Shown one piece after another: positions 54,577 to 63,764 of a stretch of DNA of 64,000 bases. The position numbers were made by a program, and so were the translations under genes. The stretch comes from an uncultured Paraglaciecola sp. (GTDB taxonomy: Bacteria; Pseudomonadota; Gammaproteobacteria; Enterobacterales; Alteromonadaceae). A model generated the notes under the pieces. That model was not told where the DNA came from and made no database searches. It saw nothing but the letters and a program-made list of their open reading frames with translations. Within the stretch, counting starts at the first letter, position 1, and each line of letters starts with the position of its first letter. The DNA lies in contig NZ_CAKZKO010000031.1 in the NCBI RefSeq assembly GCF_937123705.1, positions 1-64,000 of the forward strand, written 5' to 3'.

Positions 54577-55668
54577 TTATGAGGATAAAATACAGCGATT
54601 TCGTCCTTGTTCTTTGGCTTTAAATAGCTGGCTATCTGCCAGTGTTATCGCTTGGTTTATTGTATCAGTCGAAGTGAGTTGATGTAATCCAATACTTATT
54701 GTGATGCTGAAAGATTTGTCTTTATAGGTAAACTGGGTGTTTTCAATTTTACTACGGAGTTTTTCTGCTAATTGCATGCCTTGGTTACCCTTGGTTTCGG
54801 GTAACAAAAATAAGTATTCTTCACCTCCCCATCTTGCGAGTGAGTCTTGTTTTCGCAGCACAGATTCAAAAATTTCGGCGACTTTTTTGATGACAGTATC
54901 GCCCATATCATGGCCATATTGATCGTTTACTTTCTTAAAATAATCGATATCACACATCATTAAAGTTAACGCATTTTTATAGCGTTGACTTCGTTCAAAC
55001 TCTTTTTGTAACTCTTCTCCAATGCCGCGGCGGTTTAATAATCCTGAAAGAGCATCGTGCTTGGCTTGTTTCTCTAACTGCTGGTTCAGTTCTTGGAGCT
55101 GTTGAAATGAGTTTTGTCTAATATATTCGTACAGCCAAAATAAACATGAAACAGTTAAAAAGGAATAAAGTAGCCGTGACTTAAACTCAAAGGTGTAGGA
55201 CGTTTGAAGTAACGCATCATTTGGATAAAATAGTAGCAGGCTTAACACTAAAACGAACATCCCTAAGTTGCGGATGCCATTACGTATACCGCCGAAAAAT
55301 AAGGTGACTGGTGGTACAAGGTAAATCCATAGTGGTCCTGTGCCGTTGACACCCCCAGTGTGAACAAGATAAAGCATGACTAGCATCTGAGCGCTAGTAA
55401 ATAAAATGGCGGTGTAGGTATAACTGTTGGCTATTTTTTTTGAACGAAGAAACAAATGAATAATAAAAAGCACTGAGCTAGAAGCCAACAATATAATGCC
55501 TAGCAACCAATCTTCTCTGAGAAAAGCAACAAGACTCATGATGAAGCCGATACTATAGCCAATTAAGCCAAATATATTGGCAACTAGGACCCGTTGGCTT
55601 GCCTCTAGATCGTTGGAGTGATCTTCAACAATAATCAGGTAATTTTGAAAAAACCGTCTAAATTGCAT
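54577..55668 (-). CDS. Membrane-bound diguanylate cyclase
   Basis: 363 aa. About six hydrophobic segments fill residues 20-185, followed by a coiled-coil linker (QQLQELNQQLEKQAKHD) and a GGDEF domain with LTLMMCDIDYFKKVNDQYGH. The active-site motif reads GGEEY rather than GGDEF/GGEEF. The RKQD inhibitory I-site lies five residues before it, so product inhibition is likely. It starts 8 nt after the pqiC stop, so it is probably co-transcribed with pqiABC. Confidence 0.88.
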   Translation of the reverse strand: MQFRRFFQNYLIIVEDHSNDLEASQRVLVANIFGLIGYSIGFIMSLVAFLREDWLLGIILLASSSVLFIIHLFLRSKKIANSYTYTAILFTSAQMLVMLYLVHTGGVNGTGPLWIYLVPPVTLFFGGIRNGIRNLGMFVLVLSLLLFYPNDALLQTSYTFEFKSRLLYSFLTVSCLFWLYEYIRQNSFQQLQELNQQLEKQAKHDALSGLLNRRGIGEELQKEFERSQRYKNALTLMMCDIDYFKKVNDQYGHDMGDTVIKKVAEIFESVLRKQDSLARWGGEEYLFLLPETKGNQGMQLAEKLRSKIENTQFTYKDKSFSITISIGLHQLTSTDTINQAITLADSQLFKAKEQGRNRCILSS

Positions 55669-55676
55669 TAATGGTA

Positions 55677-56276
55677 TTAATCCGGCAAAGCCGCAATATC
55701 CTCTTCAATTTGTTTTGACAAAAGCACAACCAGTGACCTGAGTTGTTCAACGGCATGAGCGTATCCATCTTGTGTTAACTCGGACTCGAAATAGAATGCA
55801 TGACTCGACCGAGCGGTATTTCTGTTGTTACCATCTTTAGAACTAGGATTAGATAAGGTATATCTACCAGAACTGATAACACTTGATGTATCTGTAACAT
55901 GAAAGTGATCTAGCTGCACGCTTATTGTCACTTCAGTCTGTGCAGAATAAGGAGGCGTATATGGCATATAATTTCTTTGGCCATAGGTATTTAGATCTTG
56001 CAACAGTGCTTTATAAAAAGACGATTGCAATGTCTCCGCCCATAAGTCTTGCCGTGCGTAATGAAGTTGGTTCTGATTAACTTGCATTACTAGGCTTGAT
56101 TGTTGCAGGTAGTCGGCAATGCTAAGGGGCTGTAATGCAGCGGTGGGCTTGCTCGCATCATTTATAGATATGGGGTGGGATTCAGGTGTATGTAATAGGT
56201 AGTAATGGATATTTACTGGAGCAGATGTACAACTGCACAACAACAGCAAACATAAAAAAACAGATCGCAATTGCAT
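55677..56276 (-). CDS. pqiC: PqiC-like outer-membrane lipoprotein
   Basis: 199 aa. The lipobox LLCSCTS (cysteine about residue 16) and the ABC_trans_aux fold (IHYYLLHTPES, QSSLVMQVNQNQLHYARQDL, LWAETLQSSFYKALLQDL) match PqiC/YmbA. In E. coli PqiC anchors the PqiB tunnel at the outer membrane. It directly follows pqiB. Confidence 0.88.
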   Translation of the reverse strand: MQLRSVFLCLLLLCSCTSAPVNIHYYLLHTPESHPISINDASKPTAALQPLSIADYLQQSSLVMQVNQNQLHYARQDLWAETLQSSFYKALLQDLNTYGQRNYMPYTPPYSAQTEVTISVQLDHFHVTDTSSVISSGRYTLSNPSSKDGNNRNTARSSHAFYFESELTQDGYAHAVEQLRSLVVLLSKQIEEDIAALPD

Positions 56277-56277
56277 G

Positions 56278-57963
56278 TTAATTTTTCGCTCCTTTTGAAG
56301 GATTTACTTTTGCCTTAGGAATTAAATTAGGCGCCTCGCCGTTTGTAAAAATCAAACTATTAGGTTTGCTATTTAATTGTAATAGTATAGGTTGCAAATC
56401 CTGTAGTGTGCTCTGTAAGGTGCGCATCGTCTTACTAAGCTCTGTGTAAGTTTCAGAGTCAGATGAAAAACCTTTGCTTAAATTGGATAGGTTTTCAAGT
56501 GTTTCTGCTAATGTACTGCTTAAGTTATCTTTTTGTACCGATGACAACAAAGTATCTACATTGCTTACCGTTACCTGCAGAGCTTGGGCTGTTTTAGACA
56601 TTTGCGACAGCATACTATTGACGCTATTGGAAATTTCGTTAAGTTTTAACTCATTAATGTTGTCTAAAATGCCGGTGACCTTAGTGGTGATTTCTGAAAA
56701 TTCACCTGTGATTGTTGGAATAACCTCATATCCCTGTATGGTTTTAGCTGCAACTACAGGCTCATCAGGATAATGTTGCAAGTCGACAAACATGGCACCT
56801 GTTAATAGATTGCCGGTTTTTAACGTGGCTCTTAGACCTTGTTGTATCCAAAGGCGAATTTGTTTGCGAATAAATGCCAGGCCTTGGGCGTTGTCGGGTT
56901 GTTGTACGCGTCCAGGTTGAATACTGATGGTCACTGGTATGTCGTAGCCTTGCTGCAATAAATTGTTTTGTTGGTACTCTAGTGAGTTAATGGCTAGTAC
57001 TTTGCCTATCATTAACCCTCGGTATTCAACAGGCGCACCTACAGTTAAACCTCGTATGGTGTCTTTTACTAATATGACGTATTCAGCCTTTAACTTAAAA
57101 CGTTGTTCTGATGCCGAGTCATAATTGGGGTGAATATCAAAAAAGCTACGCTCGGTAATGACTTGACCCATAGGCATACCGTCAGGAATGCCAAATGTCA
57201 CCCCGTTTGTTAGCATGGCTTCTAAACTGCCTGTACTGATTTTCATACCACTGGCACCCAATTCCATCTGTACTCCGCTGATATCCCAAAATTTGGTATT
57301 CGTTGTAATAAGCTGGTGATAAGGAGCCTCAATAAAGGTATTGTAATAAACAATACGCTCTTCGAAATTGAAGTATATATCTTCAAACTCACCTACTTTG
57401 ATACCTTTATAGATGACAGGATCGCCTTTTTTATAGGCGAATTCGGTTTCACTATTTAAGGTGACATGCAGCCCTGGAGTACCTGCAGCTGTTACAGGAG
57501 GCGCTTCTAAAGCTACAAAATGTTCGCTCAATTGTGCATTGATACCTGGCACCATATTGATATAAGTGCCCGACAAAATGGTGCCGAGTCCGGAAACACC
57601 GCTAAGGGATACTCTAGGTGACTCAATCCAAAATTGGTTGTCGGAATGCAATAAAGAACTGGCGTTTTTATTCATTCTAACTGTGACTAAAACACCTGAT
57701 AAATCTTCTGTTAGCTGTATGTTTTTGACTATACCCACATCGACATTACGGGTTTTTATGGTTGTTTTACCGGCTTCTAACCCCGTAGCCGTGGTAAATT
57801 CTATTGTTATAAGTGGACCTTGATTACTCCATTGGTAATACACCATCCATATTCCAATAAACAGCGCCACAATAGGTACGAGCCATATTTTAGATATAGT
57901 TCGAACGGGTTTTATTAGCGCTTCTTCTGGCTTAATGGGTTGCTGCTGTGGATCATTAGTCAT
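56278..57963 (-). CDS. pqiB: PqiB-like MCE tunnel protein
   Basis: 561 aa. One N-terminal transmembrane helix (IWLVPIVALFIGIWMVYYQW) is followed by three MCE/MlaD repeats, seen as IEFTTATGLEAGKTTIKTRN, VTLNSETEFAYKKGDPVIYK and LVKDTIRGLTVGAPVEYRGL. A long C-terminal helical region (about residues 420-540) would form the PqiB coiled-coil needle across the periplasm. It transfers lipids between membranes. Overlaps pqiA by 4 nt (ATGA). Confidence 0.93.
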   Translation of the reverse strand: MTNDPQQQPIKPEEALIKPVRTISKIWLVPIVALFIGIWMVYYQWSNQGPLITIEFTTATGLEAGKTTIKTRNVDVGIVKNIQLTEDLSGVLVTVRMNKNASSLLHSDNQFWIESPRVSLSGVSGLGTILSGTYINMVPGINAQLSEHFVALEAPPVTAAGTPGLHVTLNSETEFAYKKGDPVIYKGIKVGEFEDIYFNFEERIVYYNTFIEAPYHQLITTNTKFWDISGVQMELGASGMKISTGSLEAMLTNGVTFGIPDGMPMGQVITERSFFDIHPNYDSASEQRFKLKAEYVILVKDTIRGLTVGAPVEYRGLMIGKVLAINSLEYQQNNLLQQGYDIPVTISIQPGRVQQPDNAQGLAFIRKQIRLWIQQGLRATLKTGNLLTGAMFVDLQHYPDEPVVAAKTIQGYEVIPTITGEFSEITTKVTGILDNINELKLNEISNSVNSMLSQMSKTAQALQVTVSNVDTLLSSVQKDNLSSTLAETLENLSNLSKGFSSDSETYTELSKTMRTLQSTLQDLQPILLQLNSKPNSLIFTNGEAPNLIPKAKVNPSKGAKN

Positions 57964-59135
57964 AGTGATTTGGTCTCACTTTTTGGTTTTTCTGGTTGTA
58001 ACCATATAAGTCTTGAATCAAAAGACATTGCGGCCAGCATAGTGCAAATCACCACCCCACAAAATGCCAATGCAGCATGACCGGGCAAGATAGTCATAAT
58101 GTTGCCTAATTGAATTAAGCTAACCAGTATTGCTACTACAAATACATCAATCATTGACCAACGGCCTATAAACTCAGTGATACGATACCAAAACATTCTT
58201 TCACTATTAGCATGCTGCTGCTCGGTTTGAATGGAATAATTTAACCAACATAAGATAACAACCTTAGCGACAGGAACAAACAAACTTGCTACAAAAATAA
58301 CCATCGCTATGGGGTACGATCCTGACTTCCATAGCAAAATAACCCCTCCTAGAATAGTACTAGGTTCATCACTTCCTAACATTGTGGTATGCATAATCGG
58401 CAAAACATTGGCTGGAATATATAATAAAACCGATGTTATTAATAATGCCCAAGTTGTTTGAATGTTAAGGCTGGGGTTAATGGGTTGTGGAGTGATTGGG
58501 TGGCTCTGCAATAACAATTGCAGTTGATATTTATCCACATACAAAAGTGTCATAGTCATAGAAAGGGTGAATAATAAATAAGCATAAAAAGACAAACCTA
58601 ATTCAATATCAGCCATTGACGAAATCTTAATTAAACTAACCAATACCCCTATCAAAAATATTTCAGTCATTGTCCATGGTAATAACTTGAAAAGTATGTG
58701 TATCACCCATTCTGCTTTTGTTGGTCGCAATCCTAAACTGAGTGTCAGCAATAAATAGAGTAATCCCAGCAACACAAAAGCAGGTAATATCAATACTGCA
58801 ACCGCTTCTATAATAGCCAATAACACATAGCCCTTTTCAATTAATGTCCATAAGCTGTCAAGCATATCAATTGAGTGATATTGGCCATTGGCACTGAATG
58901 ATAAAAACGTAAAGGGCAGGGACGCGAATAAAAATATAAGTGAGGTCGTTGTTAACGCAATTATTTTTTGCGAAGCATTGTGATGATAAACCGTTAGTTG
59001 CAAGCCACACTGCGGACATACTGCTGCTTGCTTGTGTGTTAGATGCGGCAAAATCACCTTACAATGGCACTCATGGCAGTGTAGTGCGGATGATCTAGGT
59101 GGTGTGGTGCTATTTTCAGTAATTTTAGTGACCAT
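57960..59135 (-). CDS. pqiA: PqiA-like inner-membrane protein
   Basis: 391 aa. Two repeated PqiA domains with eight predicted helices; zinc-ribbon-like motifs CHECHCKV and CPQCGLQL lie near the N-terminus. The motifs ANVLPIMHTTMLG and FIGRWSMIDVFVVAIL are diagnostic. PqiA is thought to feed lipids to PqiB. It is the first gene of a minus-strand run that includes pqiB, pqiC and a diguanylate cyclase. The gap 59136-59383 carries its promoter and that of the M13 gene. Confidence 0.93.
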   Translation of the reverse strand: MVTKITENSTTPPRSSALHCHECHCKVILPHLTHKQAAVCPQCGLQLTVYHHNASQKIIALTTTSLIFLFASLPFTFLSFSANGQYHSIDMLDSLWTLIEKGYVLLAIIEAVAVLILPAFVLLGLLYLLLTLSLGLRPTKAEWVIHILFKLLPWTMTEIFLIGVLVSLIKISSMADIELGLSFYAYLLFTLSMTMTLLYVDKYQLQLLLQSHPITPQPINPSLNIQTTWALLITSVLLYIPANVLPIMHTTMLGSDEPSTILGGVILLWKSGSYPIAMVIFVASLFVPVAKVVILCWLNYSIQTEQQHANSERMFWYRITEFIGRWSMIDVFVVAILVSLIQLGNIMTILPGHAALAFCGVVICTMLAAMSFDSRLIWLQPEKPKSETKSL

Positions 59136-59383
59136 AGCTCAAGTTACACATTAAATATCTACTTGTTTATTAAACATAAATTCAACACAAGTAAAAGTAA
59201 TGTTTTTGCTTGAATGTTTTTTCATTGGCCCAAACAGCTTCAGTTCTTAATATTATACTCAACTCAGTGGACAAATAACTTTACTTGGGTAGTCTTAGGT
59301 TAAATTAGGTTTATTTTTCTAAGTGAATCGATAGTTGATTCACTTGACTCGATTAATATAACGTCAACACAGTTGGAACAACA

Positions 59384-61468
59384 ATGAAAAAAACAATCAT
59401 CAATGTTGCCATAGCTTCGGTATTTTTACTCGGTGCATGCAGTAAACAGAGCGACTCAGAACATGGCAATATGACTGAGTCAAAAGCTAGTGAAAGTACA
59501 GTGAAAGGCGTTGCTGAGCTAGGCAGTTTTGGAGTTGAGCTCGATGCCAGAGATGAGTCTGTTAAGCCCGGCGATGATTTCTTCCAATATGCGGGTGGTA
59601 CTTGGTATAAAAACTTTGTGATGCCCAGTGATAAAACTCGCTATGGCGCTTTTGATAGACTGGCAGAGCGTAGCGAAACTCAAATAAAGGCATTAATAGA
59701 AGATATCACTCAAGGCACTAATCTCAATCCTGAACAGCAATTGATTGCAGATTTTTATGCGTCTTATATGGACGTGGATGCGGCCAATGCTAAAGGGCTC
59801 GAACCTATAGCGCCTGTGCTTAAACAAATAGCAAAAATTTCCAACAAAAAAGCTTTGGCGGCGGCTTTTGGTCGTGCATGGCTAGATGGTTCAAGTAGTC
59901 CAATCAGCGGCAGTATGTGGTTTAACCGTTTAGATCCTGACCAATACCAAATGTCGATTGGGGTAAGTGGTTTAGGTTTACCGGACCGCTCTTATTATCT
60001 TGATGATTCACAGCGCTTTATGGATATTCGTAAGGCATACGTGGCGCATATCGAGCAAATGCTAGATTTTGCAGAAGTGGGTAACGCATCACAAAAGGCC
60101 CAGCAAATATTGGAACTCGAAACTCAAATAGCAGACGTTCAATGGCCACGTGAAAAACGCCGCAACCGAGACTTGTCGCTCAATCAAATCTTGCGAGAGT
60201 CTTTAACTGATACCTATTATGGTTTCGATTGGGATGTATATTTGGCTAAGACCGGTTATCAAATACCGCATTTGAATATATCGCAACCACAGCCGATTAA
60301 AGATGTTATTAGGATCATAAAGGATCAGCCGTTAGATACATGGAAGGACTATCTGACTTATCACACTATTTCAAATCAGGCGTCGCTTTTGTCTGATGAG
60401 GTGTTTATAGCAAACTTCGAGTTTTATGGTAAAACCCTAAATGGTCAACAACAGCCGCGTCCGCGTTGGAAGCGGGCTATTGCCGCCATGTCGGGTACAC
60501 AATCTCTTGGTTTTGCCGTGGGTAAAAGCTATGTTGAGAAACATTTTCCCGCTAGTTCAAAAGCACAAATGGGTGATTTAGTTGAAAATTTACGTAAAGC
60601 TTTGGGTGAACGTATTGCTGGACTAGATTGGATGGGAGCCGAAACTAAGGTAAACGCCCAAGCAAAATTGGCGGCATTTGTGCCTAAAATTGGTTACCCA
60701 GACAAGTGGCAAAGCTTTAAAGGGTTAGAAATAAAGAGCGATGATTTGTTAGGTAACGTAGTGCGTATGCGGCAGTTTTTCCGTGATGACAGTGCCAGCA
60801 AAGAACTACAGAAAACCGATCGCAATCGCTGGGGCATGGCGCCTCAAAGAGTGAATGCTTATTACAATAGCTCCTTTAACGAAATTGTATTTCCAGCGGC
60901 GATATTACAACCGCCTTTCTTTGATCCTAATGCCGATGCGGCCGTTAACTACGGTGGTATAGGCGCTGTTATAGGTCATGAAATGGGTCATGGCTTTGAT
61001 GACCAAGGCTCGAAGTCTGATGCCAATGGTATTCAACAAAACTGGTGGACAGATGCAGACCGAGCCGCCTTTGAAGCTAAAGCCGATGCTTTAGTGGCTC
61101 AGTACAACGCGTACCAGCCCATCGAAGGCAATTTTGTCAATGGTCGCAATAGTTTAGGCGAGAATATAGGCGATGTAGGTGGCTTATCAATGGCCTACCA
61201 CGCTTACAAACTCAGTCTTAATGGCAAAGAAGCCCCAGTGATTGATGGCATAACCGGCGACCAACGTTTCTTCTTGGCTTGGGCACAGGTATGGCGTGAA
61301 AAACGTACCGAGCAAAGTATGATGTCGCAATTAAAAGGCGGCACCCATGCACCGGGTCGCTATCGAGCATTAGCGCCTCGTAATCACGATGCTTGGTATA
61401 AAGCTTTTGATGTAAAGCCTGATGATGCCTTGTATTTAGCGCCAGAAGATCGGGTGCGTATTTGGTAG
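59384..61468 (+). CDS. M13 family metallopeptidase lipoprotein (PepO-like)
   Basis: 694 aa neprilysin-like zinc peptidase. The lipobox LLGAC (cysteine residue 20) marks it as a lipoprotein. The zinc motif IGHEMGHGFDDQGSKSD is near residue 527, the third ligand in LGENIGDVGGLSMAYHAYK, and the substrate motif NAYYNSSFNEIVFPAAIL upstream. It digests peptides in the periplasm or at the outer membrane. A strong terminator follows. Confidence 0.95.
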   Translation: MKKTIINVAIASVFLLGACSKQSDSEHGNMTESKASESTVKGVAELGSFGVELDARDESVKPGDDFFQYAGGTWYKNFVMPSDKTRYGAFDRLAERSETQIKALIEDITQGTNLNPEQQLIADFYASYMDVDAANAKGLEPIAPVLKQIAKISNKKALAAAFGRAWLDGSSSPISGSMWFNRLDPDQYQMSIGVSGLGLPDRSYYLDDSQRFMDIRKAYVAHIEQMLDFAEVGNASQKAQQILELETQIADVQWPREKRRNRDLSLNQILRESLTDTYYGFDWDVYLAKTGYQIPHLNISQPQPIKDVIRIIKDQPLDTWKDYLTYHTISNQASLLSDEVFIANFEFYGKTLNGQQQPRPRWKRAIAAMSGTQSLGFAVGKSYVEKHFPASSKAQMGDLVENLRKALGERIAGLDWMGAETKVNAQAKLAAFVPKIGYPDKWQSFKGLEIKSDDLLGNVVRMRQFFRDDSASKELQKTDRNRWGMAPQRVNAYYNSSFNEIVFPAAILQPPFFDPNADAAVNYGGIGAVIGHEMGHGFDDQGSKSDANGIQQNWWTDADRAAFEAKADALVAQYNAYQPIEGNFVNGRNSLGENIGDVGGLSMAYHAYKLSLNGKEAPVIDGITGDQRFFLAWAQVWREKRTEQSMMSQLKGGTHAPGRYRALAPRNHDAWYKAFDVKPDDALYLAPEDRVRIW

Positions 61469-61510
61469 ATATGAAGAATTGGAGTTGGATTTACTTTTGA
61501 CTCATAAGGA

Positions 61511-61535
61511 ACGGGCGCATTGTGCGCCCGTTTTT
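61511..61535 (+). terminator. Terminator after the M13 gene
   Basis: ACGGGCGCA (61511-61519), loop TTG, TGCGCCCGT (61523-61531), then TTTT. Perfect 9-bp GC-rich stem. Confidence 0.93.
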
Positions 61536-61551
61536 GTTGGTATTGATTAAA

Positions 61552-62673
61552 TTATGCTTTAGTCGGGTTAACTAAATACTTTTCACCGGTCTTTTTAGCA
61601 TTATATTTAAGGACTGTTTGAGGTTGCATTACCTCCTCTAAACTCAGCTCTTCGGTAAAAGTAGAGGCGAAGGTGGTGTTTATCTCGTCTGCTACTCTCT
61701 TGTGTAATTTACCTACTTGCTCAGGTGCTAATTTTCCTAAGAAGCGCATCAATAACCATCCACCAATGCCCCATGTCATGCCGTAGGCACGGTTAAGGGT
61801 AGTAGGTGAAAAGTCTAGGCCGCCATAGATATATACTTGTTTATTGGCTTCTGAGCCATAGGTATTAAAGCCGACTGCGTCTTTGCTGCCTACGGCTTCC
61901 ATAGCGGTTAATATATCGCTAACAATTTCGCCGCCGCCAATGGCGTCAAAAGCTAAAGTAGCACCGGTTTCGGCAATGGCTTTGTATAGATCAACTTTAA
62001 AGTTAGGGCTAGAAGAATCGCAGATATGTTTGGCACCAATAGCCTTTAAAATATCAGTCTGTTGTTGATTGCGCACTATATTCACTAAAGGTACATCTTC
62101 TGCTAAACAAATTTTGTTGAGCATTTGCCCTAAAGCCGATGCCGCTGCAGTGTGAACTAAAGCTGTGTGTCCTTCCATACGCATGGTTTCAACCATACCT
62201 AGCGCTGTCAGCGGGTTGACAAAAGATGACGCCGCTTGTTTAGCAGTGGTGCCTTCATTATGAACAATACAAGCTTGCATAGGAAGGCAAGCATATTCAC
62301 TGTATATAGCGCCAGACAATACCCCAACTGTTTTACCTATTAGAGCTTGAGCCCCAGGATGATCGCCAGCGGCAACCACTACGCCTGCTCCTTCGTTTCC
62401 TATGGGTAATACTTGATCTAAACGTGACTTAATACGAGGCAATAAGCCTTTGTGTACTGGAGCTGTCAGCATTTTATTGGCTGCGTCGTAACTGGCTTCA
62501 GTCAAATCGGCGGGTCCAAACATTGGCCACATATCTGATGGGTTAATAGGGGCGGCTTCGATGCGTACTATGACTTCATGGGCTTTTGGCGTGGGCATAT
62601 CGTGCTCTTGTAACGATATTTTTAATTGCCCTTGTGAGGTGATCTCGGTGAATAGTTGTTTGGTTTGGTTCAT
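61552..62673 (-). CDS. Zinc-binding-dehydrogenase-family oxidoreductase (MDR)
   Basis: 373 aa medium-chain dehydrogenase/reductase of the quinone-reductase type. Features: a GroES-like N-terminal domain with RIEAAPINPSDMWPMFGP, GNEGAGVVVAAGDH near residue 90, and a nucleotide-binding half with LVHTAAASALGQML and AFDAIGGGEI. Zinc ligands of alcohol dehydrogenases are not obvious, so it is probably NADPH-dependent without catalytic zinc. ATG 62673 is chosen; the frame extends upstream with unrelated residues. Substrate unknown. Confidence 0.88.
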   Translation of the reverse strand: MNQTKQLFTEITSQGQLKISLQEHDMPTPKAHEVIVRIEAAPINPSDMWPMFGPADLTEASYDAANKMLTAPVHKGLLPRIKSRLDQVLPIGNEGAGVVVAAGDHPGAQALIGKTVGVLSGAIYSEYACLPMQACIVHNEGTTAKQAASSFVNPLTALGMVETMRMEGHTALVHTAAASALGQMLNKICLAEDVPLVNIVRNQQQTDILKAIGAKHICDSSSPNFKVDLYKAIAETGATLAFDAIGGGEIVSDILTAMEAVGSKDAVGFNTYGSEANKQVYIYGGLDFSPTTLNRAYGMTWGIGGWLLMRFLGKLAPEQVGKLHKRVADEINTTFASTFTEELSLEEVMQPQTVLKYNAKKTGEKYLVNPTKA

Positions 62674-62833
62674 ATTATTTTTCTCTGGCGTAATTTTAGG
62701 TAACCACAAATTTATCTGAAACACTGGTTTTCTGCCATTTTAATAATGAAGATAAGTTAATCATTTATATGTATGGGAAGTAGTTCCTATAAGTTACTGC
62801 GTAATGCACTGGAGTTGAACAAAAATCAAACAG

Positions 62834-62854
62834 GCGACTGTGGGATCCAGTCGC
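62834..62854 (-). terminator. Hairpin after the 235-aa lipoprotein gene
   Basis: GCGACTG (62834-62840) and CAGTCGC (62848-62854) with a 7-nt loop, 10 nt past the stop of the minus-strand gene. The tail reading leftward (CTGTTTGATTTTTG) is moderately T-rich. Confidence 0.6.
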
Positions 62855-62863
62855 ATTAGTTGA

Positions 62864-63571
62864 CTATTCGACAATGGTTGCGGTGATCTTAGTGATAAAC
62901 ACTTCAGTTTTTCCTTCAAATCCTGAGTCGAAACCTGCCGTTATCCAAAGCCCCCCTTCGTTATCTGACATAACGTCGATAATGTCTGTCATTGTGAGTG
63001 TTTTCTTTTCGTAAATAGGATCTAGGCCACATTCAACTGAATTGGCAATATTACCCACCACTACACCTTCGGTACCCGATTGCGATTGATTGCCTATGTC
63101 GATATTAAGGCGATACATGTTGTTATCTAGAGTATTGATTGGTTCATCTTTGCTAGCTGCCAAATTTACATAGACGGATTCGCCAGGCGCACCGCCTATT
63201 CCCACACAGTTTTTACTAATATTACTGACAATATCCACGGTTAAAGTAGCTTGGTACAAGGTGGTGGCGAATAATCCATCAATTGGCAATGTGATCCCCA
63301 TAAATAAATCATCCGAATGATTATTCCCTACCAATCTCCAGCCTTTGATATCACTGAAAGTACTGGGTAAATTTTCATAGCCTGAATCAAGTTCATAGAA
63401 AGTTTCCTCACCTTCAGGGTAGTCAGAAAAAATGGCAGCAGCACTGAAGTTTTCAGTATTAAAATCAAATACAAATTCAGTGTCTGGAGTGATTTGTACG
63501 TCGTTGTCATCGTTACAGGCGGTGATCCCTATTGACATGATGCAAGCTAATACAGGTGTGATTTTCTTCAT
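62864..63571 (-). CDS. Hypothetical lipoprotein
   Basis: 235 aa. The signal peptide ends in GITAC (cysteine residue 19) followed by acidic NDDNDV, a lipoprotein. The mature part is beta-rich with no recognised domain; segments such as FVFDFNTENFSAAAIFSDYP and GWRLVGNNHSDDLFMGI suggest a carbohydrate-binding-like or jelly-roll fold, which is a guess. Two cysteines (SKNCVGIG and VECGLDP) could be a disulphide. It sits alone, upstream of asnS on the same strand. Confidence 0.7.
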   Translation of the reverse strand: MKKITPVLACIMSIGITACNDDNDVQITPDTEFVFDFNTENFSAAAIFSDYPEGEETFYELDSGYENLPSTFSDIKGWRLVGNNHSDDLFMGITLPIDGLFATTLYQATLTVDIVSNISKNCVGIGGAPGESVYVNLAASKDEPINTLDNNMYRLNIDIGNQSQSGTEGVVVGNIANSVECGLDPIYEKKTLTMTDIIDVMSDNEGGLWITAGFDSGFEGKTEVFITKITATIVE

Positions 63572-63714
63572 TGATAGCGCTTCCTTTAGTTAAGTTGAGA
63601 AGACTCTAACAACGAATGTTTTTTAAATCTGTGAATAATAGTAATCAAACGTAATCAATACTTAACTAATACCATCAATTACTTATGGCGATTGGTATAA
63701 GTGTTCTTCACATT

Positions 63715-63737
63715 AAAAAAGCCACCTTGAAGGTGGC
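63715..63737 (-). terminator. Terminator of asnS
   Basis: On the minus strand GCCACCTT / AAGGTGGC (63721-63737), followed by TTTTTT (A run at 63715-63720 on the plus strand). Strong intrinsic terminator 28 nt past the asnS stop. Confidence 0.92.
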
Positions 63738-63764
63738 TCTCTGAATATACCAATACAAAATATG

